From: Onchocerca volvulus
Taxonomy: Eukaryota; Nematoda; Chromadorea; Rhabditida; Onchocercidae
DNA length: 64,000 nucleotides
Direction of reading: 5' to 3'
Assembly: GCA_000499405.2 (NCBI GenBank)
Contig: HG738137.1
Coordinates: 21,724,603 to 21,788,602 of the forward strand
Positions within the stretch are counted from its first letter, which is position 1. Each line of letters opens with the position of its first letter. The notes under the pieces are model-generated. The model was not told the origin of the DNA. It worked only from the letters and a program-made list of their open reading frames with translations, and did not search any database. The position numbers and the translations under genes are program-made. Of this stretch, positions 13,301 to 23,749 are shown piece after piece.

Positions 13301-16300
13301 GAATATGTTAATGGAGTTAATTTCGTTAATTTTCGAATTTGGACATTTTCAGATATACTGAAATAATAATTTTTTGAATATGTATTTGTTACTCTATTCC
13401 AGAAAATATTATAGGTTGAAGAAACTAATTTGGATGATGTACACCGTTCTGGTTCAATGATCAATTACAACCGATTTAGTCGACGTGATGCACCACAGAA
13501 TATCGTTACACATGTGCGTTCGAAAAGTGCTGATTATTTGATGGATCGGAAGTATGTTCGTTTTGAGAAAAAATTTGCAAAAGCTTGACCGAAAAAAAAT
13601 TTTTCACTTTGTTGATCATAGAACTGGAATAAAAAAATATGAAGGAAAAATCGAAAGTTTTTCAAAGGAAAAGAATTTTCTTAAGCATTGTTTGCTTATT
13701 CATAAATTATTTTTAGAATGCGTGAAGAATCGGCGCCACCGGAAAATGAACTTCAGAAATTCTCCGAAAAAACCCCAAATGTTTCGGAACATGAGTTGCG
13801 ATTCCGAAAGTCTACAGAAAAATTACATGTACCAGATTGGTATCGTGAACGACATATAGGACGTAATATTGAACATGAAAGGAGGACAGTACCGGCTGGT
13901 ACTTCCTTCGATCATTCATCATCAGTATGTTACAGTGGTACTCGAAGAACTGAATATGAAACATCTGAAATGAGATATACTACTCCCTTCTGCTATGAAC
14001 AAGGTCGATACAGTGCTCCACCTCAGGTAGTTCCCATCTCAACATCGTCATCGACAAGTGGTGCTGCCGTCGTAATACCATATGGCATGTTTGACAAATA
14101 TAAGGATGAAATTGAAGAAATGCGCAGAAGTCGAACATCATTGAATCAAATCGGTACCAGCGACGATAAACGAAAGGTTTGCATTGTGTAGTAAGAGGAC
14201 AAGTGGTGTATTATTATTATCTTGACCATCAGAATCAACGTTTCGATTCGTCTTTGAAGACGAAATCAAAGAGTAAACAATCATTCTCGTTGAGGACGTC
14301 AACGGATTACATAGAAAACCAAGAATATATTATCATATCAGAAATAATATGATAGCACACTTCTCTTTTATTTTCTAAAAAGCACTCTAAAAAGTTGCTG
14401 AATTAGGCCACCAATTTCACTGAATGTTAGTTGAACATCACATATACTCAAAGTTGAGACATGGTTGCTAGATCTATCTAGGATTTTTTTTCTTTTCAAA
14501 GAAAGGAAAGTAACTCAATTTTTCACAGATTAAGTCCTTATTTAAGAAGAGTTTTCATTAACCTTTATCCTTGCTTTTTCAGCATTTTGAATTTACGCCT
14601 ACTCAGAATTTCAGTTTTGTTTTTTTCTTCTACTTTTTTTTCTATTTCTCGTATCTTTTATTTACTACTGACAGATTTGCTTAAGATGCCAGAACTTAAA
14701 ATTAAAAATTACGATTAATTTATTCTTTCTCATTGATTGATCTTTCGGTTCATTGACTTTTGTTAGCAGATAAATGATATGACGGTTGGCATCATAGGCC
14801 TCTCGTTTAGCAGTTCATCTCCAGTCACATAATACTTATTACCTTCATAGAAAATGGAACTAAATAATGTTTTTGAAAGAATTTAAGACTTTTTTTCTGA
14901 ATTTTGAGGAAATGCGTGAAGGAACATCTTTTATCATTCATGTATTTGCTGGTTGTAATTAAAGTGAGAGAATTCTAAATCACTTCAATTTTCATACAAA
15001 ATGTGTTTATTTTGAATTTTTAAATTTTTTACTTTCATATTTGCTGTGGTTTTATTTCCGCCGCTTAATTGCGTTGCTCGCATTTTCTCAGCTTATAAAT
15101 TCTTCTCTCAAAAACTTATTATCCTAATATGCATTTTAATTTGCCTTTGCTTATCAGTGATATATGAATTCATGCGGAGGGAATATTCTAGCACTGCCAA
15201 TATTTTTCGTTTAACGTATTTCTTGTGATTTTATTCGTTGAATTGTTTGATTTTTCCCGGAATAATTAATTTATTCAAACTTGGAAAAAAATTTTTTCGG
15301 AAAAGTGATTGCAAATTGCAAGATCCCAAGGAAATGAAAAGAATGGAAGATTTGCTCCATTGTTATTTTAGTTCTATTTCTACTAATTTAAAAAAAATTA
15401 TATTTTATATTAATTTTTGTGATTAATTTTCGTTAATTTATAATTCAAATAGCACAACTCTATCTTCTACTTTCTTATTGATATTGCTTTAAACCTCTGA
15501 ATAGCGCTCTTTTACTTTTTCCAGTGAAGCGAATTTTAACATTAAAAACGAAAAATGTGCTCATTATGTTGAATATGTTGAACTATCTGCTAATGAAAAA
15601 AGAATTCGTCGTTTTTTTTGAAAAGTTCGCTTTCCATAGGTGCATTTCTTTTCTTTTTTTTTATGTTTGTGAATTTAAAATTTTTTTGTTGTTGAAAATA
15701 AAAGCTATTGTTCGCCAAAGTGCTGTTATCTTCTGCTTTCTACCTTTCCTTGCATGCCTGTTGCACGGATTTGTTTTTTGATTTTGAGAAAAATAATTTG
15801 ACAAATGTTGCATTTCGAAATGAAATAAAGATCCTGGAATGAATAAATGAAATGATCTTTTTTGTGTAATAATAAATGACAATAACGGAATATCTATTGC
15901 TAGTTGGAGAGTTCGGCTTGTATAAATCTGTCGAAGCAACTCAGCCGATAGCAAAAATTCTTGAATCCATGTTCGTCACAGTCTAAACATCAGCTAAATT
16001 GATAAGGCCATAACTTTATAATCTTATTCCTTAAATTATCATCTGAACGAATATGAATTTGAATGAAACAAAGCGCACCGTAATTATTCGTAGAATTAAG
16101 TGACGTGATCTGATCACATCACACAAAAGACAATCAGTAAGGAAAGAAAATGAAGATTCTATTAGAAATGAATTTAAATTATTGATTTCTGTTAACTGAG
16201 ATCCTCTGAAATTCCAGGAGAGCTTCTTGTTATGGTTATTTCGAATCTCTGTCTATATAAATAAAAATGTAGATCTAATTGTTACTGCTCACATAACTTT

Positions 16301-19300
16301 GCAAGTTCTTCACCGATTGCTTTCAAATTTTGGAACACTGTTGCATTCGAATAGGCACGTGCTTTTCTATAGATAATACATAATCTTTTCCCTACCTGTC
16401 TCATCTGTGACATGTAAAAGTAAGTGAAATCATCAGAATTTTTTCACCACGCCTTATAGACTCGCTGGACGGCCCCGCGAACATGGTCATATTCAGTAGT
16501 TTTTAATAAATTAACCAATTAAGTAGAATGGACGAGAGAAGATAAGGATATGTAAATGTAGGTGATTTCATCTAAACTCAATCCATTTAATTAAATAACT
16601 ATTTAGCCGGAAAAATCCACATAAATTAGACCAGAAAAAGTTTTTCCGATTTTTTATTTCTCCAGAAACAAGGTGACTTACTTCTTAATGATTGGAATTC
16701 GACATGCTTAATTCATTTTATCCATTGATATCTTTCAATTAAGATACTAAAACTTTAAATAAAAACGAAAGAAGAATTTTTTTTTGAAACTTTTTAAAAA
16801 TAATTAATAAACATATAAGAATGGTATTGATGCCCGCTTTATCTATGTATCTCTTTTAGGATACATACGTTTATATCTTCAGTGCTGAATCACTAAAAAT
16901 AAAATTGAAACATACTTCTTATCTAAGTGTGTAGAATTTTTTATATTCCAATAAAATTTTATTACAATAGGTGCCAGTGAATGATGAAAAAGTGTCACCA
17001 ACAGGACTTACTTCTGTTAAGCAATTACCTGGTTATACAGTAACTACAGTACCTTCCAACTGGAATATACCAGATAATCAGTAAGTTTCCTTTTCTTTAT
17101 TTCTGAACATCACATAGTAATACACCAGAAAGGCTGAATAATGAATTTAAGTTTTAGGCATTCTCGAGTAGTTGAAGTGGCAGATGCATTTATTGGCCCG
17201 AACAGAATATCTTCCTCTCACAATGGTTGAAATTTTTTTTTATTAAATCTCATATATACTAATTCTATAATAGACTTGATCCTATTATAGCTCGGGACCG
17301 ATCATAGTTGTTTATGTGATATATTTGTTGGAAATCGTTTATCGTTGAATTTTACTTTTGAATCTAAACTATGCATTTGAAAAGGTTTCCCAATTTTCAA
17401 ATTTTAGATACATATTTACAACGCTTTTATGGACGAGTCACAATCGAAGAAGTGTTGGATTCCATCTTCCAGCGTACAAAACCATCATCAACAAGGCGTG
17501 AAACAAGGTTTCCTCATCATAATTTGTTTATTTAATATTATTTTCTTGTTTTTTAATTAGTATGGAAACATTTCCACTATTATAGAATGTAACTATCAAA
17601 AGTAACTAGACCATGAAAATTATACATCAATCGGGATAACTTTAGAGAATCGACAGTAGTGCCATTACTTTTTAATAACTCAGGTAGTTCCACTTTCACT
17701 AAATTTTTAGCAGATTCGAATGATTCTCTTCTTTTTGATAGATTTCTACTTCTATTATCTCCCTCTCATTTGTCTGCATCCATTTTTCTTCTTGTTTATC
17801 TCATTATTCCTCAAATAATGATATCTGCATTTGTTCATAAAATAATTTTCGGGATGATTTTTTCTCTTTATTTTCATTTCAGTCTCTCGGGAGGTGGAAT
17901 TATTGAGGATGGAGTGATAAGGAAATCTGGAATTTATGTCAAAAACAACGAGTTGATGCAACAACTAGTACGAGATCCACAGGAAGCTGAAGCTCTTCTT
18001 CAGGTTTTTTAGACATTAAGAATTAATTATGGAGCAATTAGTCTCGTATTCTCAGTCAAACTTATACTTTACTAATCAACTCTAATCAAAAAATAGCTTT
18101 AATTTGAATGAACTGGACATGATAAAGAGGAAGGATGACTTGCGGTAGTCTCAAGAAGAGACTACTGCAAGTTTCTTACAGCTATTTGGACAATTGTATA
18201 GCATTGCATTTTGCATTACGACAAAAATCTTGTAATATTTTCCACGATCTGTGACTTATTGATAGTTTCTGGGAGAATTTTTGTCATCAGATGACATCAA
18301 AATGTTGAGAAAAAAGTTGAACTTTTCTGATTCATTTCATGAAAATAGGCAATTGCAGAACGAACGACTGTATGTGCGGTGTGCACGATGTCATCAGACG
18401 AGGGAATTGACAGAAGCTCGAATGCAGTACATCTCATGCAAGCACTGCTACACGTATTATTGTAGCCGACAATGTCGTGAGCAGAACTGGCCAAAGCATC
18501 GTGAAGTGTGTTCCTTTTCAAGGATTAATACTCTGTGCAAGGAAGTTATCATGAAGGTCAGTAATGATTCTTTCTTTACCTGTCAAGTAGGCAACATCTC
18601 ACCAATTGCTGGCTATTTGAATGGAAGACACTTTCATGCTGATCATGTCATTTCCAAGGGAGCATTGAATTGTCGCATACTCAAGGGAATCATATAGAAG
18701 TATTAAAAATATCTGGGATCTTTTTAAGGTACGCAAAGATCCAGAAGCTCAGTTTTACATGTCTAAGATAGCACGTGATGGATATTCAACACTTGGTCGT
18801 GGTTCCGTTAATTTAAGGATAAATTCGACTCAAATCGCACAAAGTTATGTGGCGGATGGCTGGCGAGCAGTGGCAGATTTTCAGCTCAACAAATTACTTC
18901 ATTACTATACCATTGCAGCACTGACTGCAGAAAGAAAAGAGCCATCATTAATCACTTTATGTCGTCAATATGATCCGACGTTGGTTTATTTCATTTAATC
19001 ATCTTAAACTTCTCTAAATAGTTGTTCAAGTGATTTATTCCAACGAATTAAATTTAATGAAGCCATTAAGAAATTCTGATTTAGTCTAAATATGGGAGTG
19101 AAAAAGCGGAAGAAAAAAGATAAAAGAAAGATTCCAGTCGCTCATCTTCTGAAGCAATTTATAAACATATGATGACTGTCATCGGTTTCACTATATCACT
19201 TTTATTGCAGTGATAAATTCATCCTCAGTGTCAGTATCATGGCTGATATTGAGCAGTGTCCTCAGACGCCACCACCTGAGCCAGTTGTCATCCGGCAAAC

Positions 19301-19421
19301 CTTACCATTACCACAATATGCACGAAAATCACCGTTATCACTCCAACAATTGACTGATCAGGAAAATGTCGACTTTATACAGTCTGACGAGTTTCGTTCC
19401 GCAGTGCCCACTGAAGTGTAA
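4316..19421 (+). CDS. ajm-1: Apical junction molecule (AJM-1-like), 22 exons, 1,434 aa
   Basis: Exons: 4316-4352, 4656-4962, 5153-5309, 6099-6298, 6452-6742, 6870-6977, 7212-7377, 7650-7888, 8120-8236, 8545-8964, 10921-11108, 11406-11569, 12180-12341, 13415-13551, 13717-14176, 16971-17080, 17158-17225, 17408-17507, 17883-18003, 18266-18556, 18729-18979, 19211-19421. All phases agree. The start [12 protein letters not shown] follows a candidate trans-splice acceptor. Residues 1-115 are polar and disordered. About 116-620 are an almost unbroken Glu/Arg/Gln-rich helix with ER-type repeats. About 620-1130 are Ser/Thr/Arg-rich and disordered. About 1185-1434 are folded, with a MYND-like finger (C1223, C1226, C1242, C1245, C1250, C1254, H1262, C1266) followed by an alternating helix/strand region. 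The architecture and length suit AJM-1, the coiled-coil partner of DLG-1 at nematode epithelial junctions (C. elegans protein about 1,480 aa). The name rests on architecture, not alignment. The acceptors at 6098 and 18728 end in AAG and are less certain. Confidence 0.72.
8965..10920 (+). other. Large intron of the ajm-1-like gene (2.0 kb)
   Basis: Donor AG|GTATAT follows 8964, and the acceptor TTTTTAG ends at 10920. It separates the end of the Glu/Arg helix region from the Ser/Arg-rich middle. It contains long T-runs (for example near 9720-9745 and 9820-9838) and no exon I can support. Intronic promoters for shorter isoforms are possible but not visible. Confidence 0.6.
11781..11892 (+). repeat. 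Short tandem repeat in an ajm-1-like intron
   Basis: Three imperfect copies of a 30-40 nt unit, each an A-run followed by ATGAYAAATTCTTTGGTTTT. They lie in the intron between 11569 and 12180. The last two copies are nearly identical in their core, which suggests recent slippage or unequal crossover. Confidence 0.75.
14177..16970 (+). other. Largest intron of the ajm-1-like gene (2.8 kb)
   Basis: The donor AAG|GTTTGC follows 14176 and the acceptor AATAG ends at 16970. If the donor is not used, the frame reads only four more codons to a TAG at 14189-14191, giving a form that lacks the MYND finger. The intron carries a dispersed repeat relic at 16252-16370. No conserved exon was seen. Confidence 0.6.
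16252..16370 (+). repeat. Dispersed repeat relic, copy 1 (Helitron-like 5' end?)
   Basis: It begins TCTATATAAATAAAAA and contains CACCGATTGMTTTMAAATTT and GTTGCATTCGAATAGGC blocks. The same blocks occur in the same order and orientation at 46126-46240. A TCTATATA start followed by an ACCGAT..AAATTT block about 50-60 nt inside is reminiscent of the 5' ends of animal Helitron/Helentron elements. No transposase remains here. Assignment to a family is a guess; repeat status is clear from the two copies. Confidence 0.5.
18139..18171 (+). other. Short perfect-stem hairpin in an ajm-1-like intron
   Basis: CTTGCGGTAGTCTC and GAGACTACTGCAAG form a 14-bp stem with one G-T pair around a 5-nt loop. It lies in the intron between exons 18003 and 18266. 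It is too short for a miRNA precursor. It could affect splicing or be chance. Confidence 0.4.
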
Positions 19422-20684
19422 CAATGAAGACTAAAGTAGATGTATATATACAGTACATTTGGATGGACGACAGGCCTTCATGTCTTTGATTATAGACCCA
19501 GAAGAGATAGAAAAAAAGTCGATCTCACCACATATTATTCACCGGTCATAATTAATAATAACTGACTTAAATACCAACAATCTTTGAAATGCTCATTTAT
19601 AATTCTTAAACTAAAATTCACTTTTATTTGTTATTTCATTTGGTTTGAATTAATGCTTGTTTTAATATTATTATTTTTCATATACCGAGGTCTTATCCTT
19701 ATTGTCTGACTACATATGATGCAAATTATCGCTTTGCTTCGTCTATGTCTTTCTTTACAGAAATTATTTCTGTCTTTGTATAACGAAAGTTACTTTCATA
19801 TGAAACAGCAATATGATATTTTCCACCATATTTAAAAAAAAAAAAAAAAAAGGAAAAAAGACGCTTCCAGTCAAATTCAAATTGAATATTTTCAATCGAA
19901 AATTTTAAGGACTAGCTGTAGGCCTATTTCGAATTCTATTCTTCAATCAAACTTTGAGTAATCTGAACTGAACAAGACAAAAATCCATACTTCACATTTT
20001 TTACGAACAAAAACATCAATTCATAAAATTTTTAGATTGTGACAATAACTAATGACTTATAGCCGGATTGCGAAATTTCAGTGATGTGTTGAAAGTACTT
20101 CACTAATGAGCCAATGTTTAATTGTCTAAGATAAACTTCTTCCCAGTTTTGATCAGTATAACTAATAATTTATACATAAATTTTGATATCCAGAACAAAT
20201 ATAACTATCATTTAAATGTATTCTGCAGACAATTCCTACAAAAATTTCTCAGAATGAGCAAATTTTTTCTATTAACCTGATCTTGATTTATTCTTATTTT
20301 ACTCGACAATAAAATTTTACAATGCATGGGATTTGCTTAAAATTTAGGGGAAAATTTTTCAAATTTTTATTTTCATTAAACAGTTACCATACTGAAAAAG
20401 CATTCCAGAATAAAGACTAGAGATTTCTAAAAATATCGGATAAACTCAAAATTCTGCGACAAATTTTTTTGACTTTTAATAGGAGTGCACAAATGAAATA
20501 AAGCCAAAAATTTTCCCCAATGAAAAATACACACTCCTGAAATGAGATCAAATATTCTAGAAACTCAAGCTCTTTGAAAACTTCAAAACTTCCAAGACTC
20601 AAATTCCAGGAATTCAGAATCATATGATTCATTTATTCTTGGAATTAGACCATTTCATGATTAATTCCCTAAAAATGAGAAGAG
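19422..20684. other. Convergent intergenic region
   Basis: 1.26 kb between the stop codon of the ajm-1-like gene (+) and that of DR1 (-). It must hold both 3' UTRs. An A-run occurs near 19833-19850. I see no coding exon. Confidence 0.6.
20632..20637 (-). terminator. Candidate DR1 polyadenylation signal
   Basis: TTTATT on the plus strand gives AATAAA on the gene strand, about 48 nt downstream of the DR1 stop codon. That is a typical distance for a nematode 3' UTR. Confidence 0.45.
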
Positions 20685-23600
20685 TTAAGGAGTGTCATAA
20701 TCTTCATCATCTTCATCTTTCGATAATAATTCGCTTAGTGATCGTTGTATTCCACTATTTTCCTGCTGAAGTCGATTCAGTTCTGCCGCTTCCGCTTCCA
20801 GCTGTTCCTGGCGTGCCTAAACAATTTCAAAAGAAAAATTCTCCTAATAGATTCTAATTGACCTATTAGAATCTCCGTCGAGCGTTAGCCTATATTAAAC
20901 AAAGTGAAAATAACGGGGATTATTTAAAAGTTGATATGATCAGTTCTGTACTAAATGTAATCTGAAACGTAGGTGTGGAAAAATTCTCAAAAAGATCGCT
21001 GATCATAAACTTCTCATTCATTGTGTTTTTCCAGACATCCATTAGAAGCATTGTGATAATTTAAAAAAGAAGATAAAAGTTTTACATACTTTTTCAATCA
21101 GTTTTTGTTGCATCAAATATAATTGATCCTCCGGAATACCACATTTGTCTAGTCGTGAATTTTTTCGTTTCAATTTATTTTCTGCAGCTATTTTACATTC
21201 ACTGAGCACACTATCTGCCGCTTCGACATAATCATATGGAAATGCCAAATTTACTAAGGCTGAAAAAACATAATGATGGAGTTAAAGTTTTGATTATGAC
21301 ATTTCCAAAATGTCAAAAACTTTTCAGGTCTAAAAAGAAAAACTAGACTAATAACAGGGGAGGATATTTTTAAAAACATTGAAAGTTATCGACCTGATCC
21401 AGTTAATTTACTTATAGCAATATATTTATGCAACGAACAGAGAAAAGAAAATAGCAGTTTGAACTATGCGTATTCCCTTCATTGCAAAATAAGATTCTAA
21501 AATCAGAAACGATATGGTGATGAAATGTTTTTTTTGAAGACAATAAAAAGTATCTCTTTTTTAAAGTATCTTTCGAGATGACAAATTTGATAACAGCAAG
21601 CTTTTTGGAGTCCGTCAGCTTTTTAAGATGAATGATCCTTTTTGAGATCACTACGGACAGTTGGAAATTACATCCCATCTTTAGAGTATAACTAAAAAAG
21701 TATATTAATATAAATTTCTAAATATTCTTAAAATATTGCAAATCATCTTCATCGTGTTCTTTTTTATATGTCCTTCCTTTCGTTCATTTTCCCGCGAAAT
21801 TTTCATAAATTATGATACAATTAATTTACGACAAAATCAGTTTTAGCAAGTAAAGACAAACTATCAATTTTCGACAGTTTATCTTTACTTGGTATAAATG
21901 ACTACCATGAAATGGCATAAAGATCAGTATCGTGGTAGCTATTGTTTTATCTCATCCTTCTCTCTGTAATTTCTGTCAGTATGATATTTTATTGTGTTTC
22001 CATTTTAGTACCGTATTACTGAAGGAAAATATTTTATGAGGATCAAGCTATTTCCATTTCAATAATTCATAATGTCAAAAACTGACATACAATAAACCGA
22101 ATTCCTACAGTGCTATTTATCTGAGAATTTCAATGCAGTCCAAACATAAAGGATAAACATTATTACACAAAGAAGATAACGAGAAAGCCTGAAGTCATGC
22201 CTTGTCCCAAACTTACTAAATTTGGTTAGTAATAACATCATCCAAAACGCTTTGAATCTGTCATCTTTTATAATTTGCATTACAAAATTTAGAATATATA
22301 TACAATGCTGCAATATGCACATCTTATTTGGTAGAGGTTACACTTTTGAAATTTTAGAAATTCAAGAATTAACAAAGAAATCTTTCTAAGCAATATTACA
22401 AGAATTAATAAAAATTTTATTTTACCAGGAAAAATTCTACTAGAAGCAAAAAAAAAAATCTTTATTTTTGTTGAATAAACAGTCTGCATTTGATATGTCT
22501 CGAGTGGCTTTTCCCAACAGGTTTCCGAAATCTCGCATTCAGAAATTCTTTTCTTCGAAATTCACTTTGCATAATTTATATAAAAAAATTTCGAAAAATT
22601 AATTCATTGGTTAGGCTTTCTTTCTCATATTCATGTTAGATATTCTTTATCAATCGATAAATGAAAATCTAGAAATCTCGTATTTTCTAATTTTTTGAAT
22701 ACAAAGCGAAATCCAATTTAGAAAAAAAATTAAAACCAATCCCTCTACTGGAAATGAAATATATGGGTTGACAAAATAACTGATACGAAATGTAAGAAGC
22801 TGGATATAGAAAATGTTTCGATCTTAATCCTATCTTTCAAGAAAAATTAATTTCCATATGAATAATGTGCTTATGGAGAAAGGAAAGAAGTATCCAATGC
22901 TGTTGTTTTTTGGTGGCAATAAAAGGACTATTTAAGCATCGTTATTGAGTAGTCATTTGAAAAGAAGTTGACTTAAAGAATCATTCGAAACAAAACTAGA
23001 TAAATGAAAATGAATGATTAGAGAGAAAATTCTCTGAGAAATTCGGCGATTTAAAGTAGATAAATTCTTATTTTTTGTTAATTATTTATATTTGAAGTTT
23101 CTTGACATTCAATTGCATCTTGGAGATAAGTGATAACAATTTTTGAGATGATTTCTATTAAGCGATTAATTTAAAAAAAATTACTTTCTATACATCATTA
23201 AGTAATAATTGTTCGTTCTGCACTAATTAATGCCTAAAATTTGATGAGTTCAATACTAATTATTGTTAAAAAAAAAAGATTTCGCCTTCTAATTTTACCA
23301 AGATCTATGCGATTTTAATTTTAAACTATTTAAAATAAACTGCTATAGACAATACCAGACCACTGCGCCAACGATTTGATTTCTTGTTATTTTATTTTAA
23401 AATCACCTTTCTGAAATGAGAAACAACTTAATCCAAAAAGTAAAATCTTAGTATTCAATTAATCACTCATCCGCTCGCATTTTCATGCGAAAATAATAAA
23501 CATCACCAACCTTTCTGAACATGTTCATGATAAATCGTTTTGCGCTGATCATCCGCTGAAATACGCTGTGCCTCACGCGATACGTGTCTTACAAATTCCA

Positions 23601-23721
23601 CGCAACAAGCATTTAATAGTTCACGCGATTCGTTTGCTACCCTCATATCCGGTATAACATCTTTGATGATCATATTTAGGCCTTTCTGAGGCAAGCCAAC
23701 TTCGTTATCTTCGTCACCCAT
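20685..23721 (-). CDS. DR1: DR1 / NC2-beta, TBP-binding transcription repressor, 170 aa
   Basis: Negative cofactor 2 beta pairs with NC2-alpha (DRAP1) through a histone fold, clamps TBP on promoter DNA and blocks TFIIA/TFIIB entry. Exons, in gene order: 23721-23511, 21259-21090, 20816-20685. Residues 12-95 carry the H2B-type histone fold: RVANESRELL, then EFVRHVSREA, then KTIYHEHVQKAL, matching the metazoan pattern RVAN-x-REL and KTI-x-EHV. Next comes the conserved RLDKCGIPEDQL stretch, a Gln/Glu-rich helix, and the acidic tail KDEDDEDYD. Length 170 fits the family (human 176). The start was chosen for its short acidic leader and for a splice acceptor 26 nt upstream. The human protein's long Gln/Ala tail is reduced to an acidic tail. 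Confidence 0.9.
21260..23510 (-). other. Intron 1 of DR1 (2.25 kb)
   Basis: It splits the histone fold (donor AAAG|GTTGGT, acceptor TTTTTTCAG). No further exon was seen. It holds a 16-bp inverted repeat at 21847-21891 and A/T runs. Confidence 0.6.
21847..21891. repeat. Inverted repeat in DR1 intron 1
   Basis: Arms 21847-21862 (CAAGTAAAGACAAACT) and 21876-21891 (AGTTTATCTTTACTTG) pair at 15 of 16 positions across a 13-nt spacer. Pairing does not extend beyond the arms, so a canonical miRNA precursor is unlikely. Confidence 0.5.
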
Positions 23722-23747
23722 TGTGTCGGAAAACCCGAAATAACTTT

Positions 23748-23749
23748 CT
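23748..23749 (-). promoter_or_regulatory. Candidate trans-splice acceptor of DR1
   Basis: On the gene strand GTTATTTTAG ends 26 nt upstream of the DR1 ATG. It fits spliced-leader addition and supports the chosen start. Confidence 0.35.
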
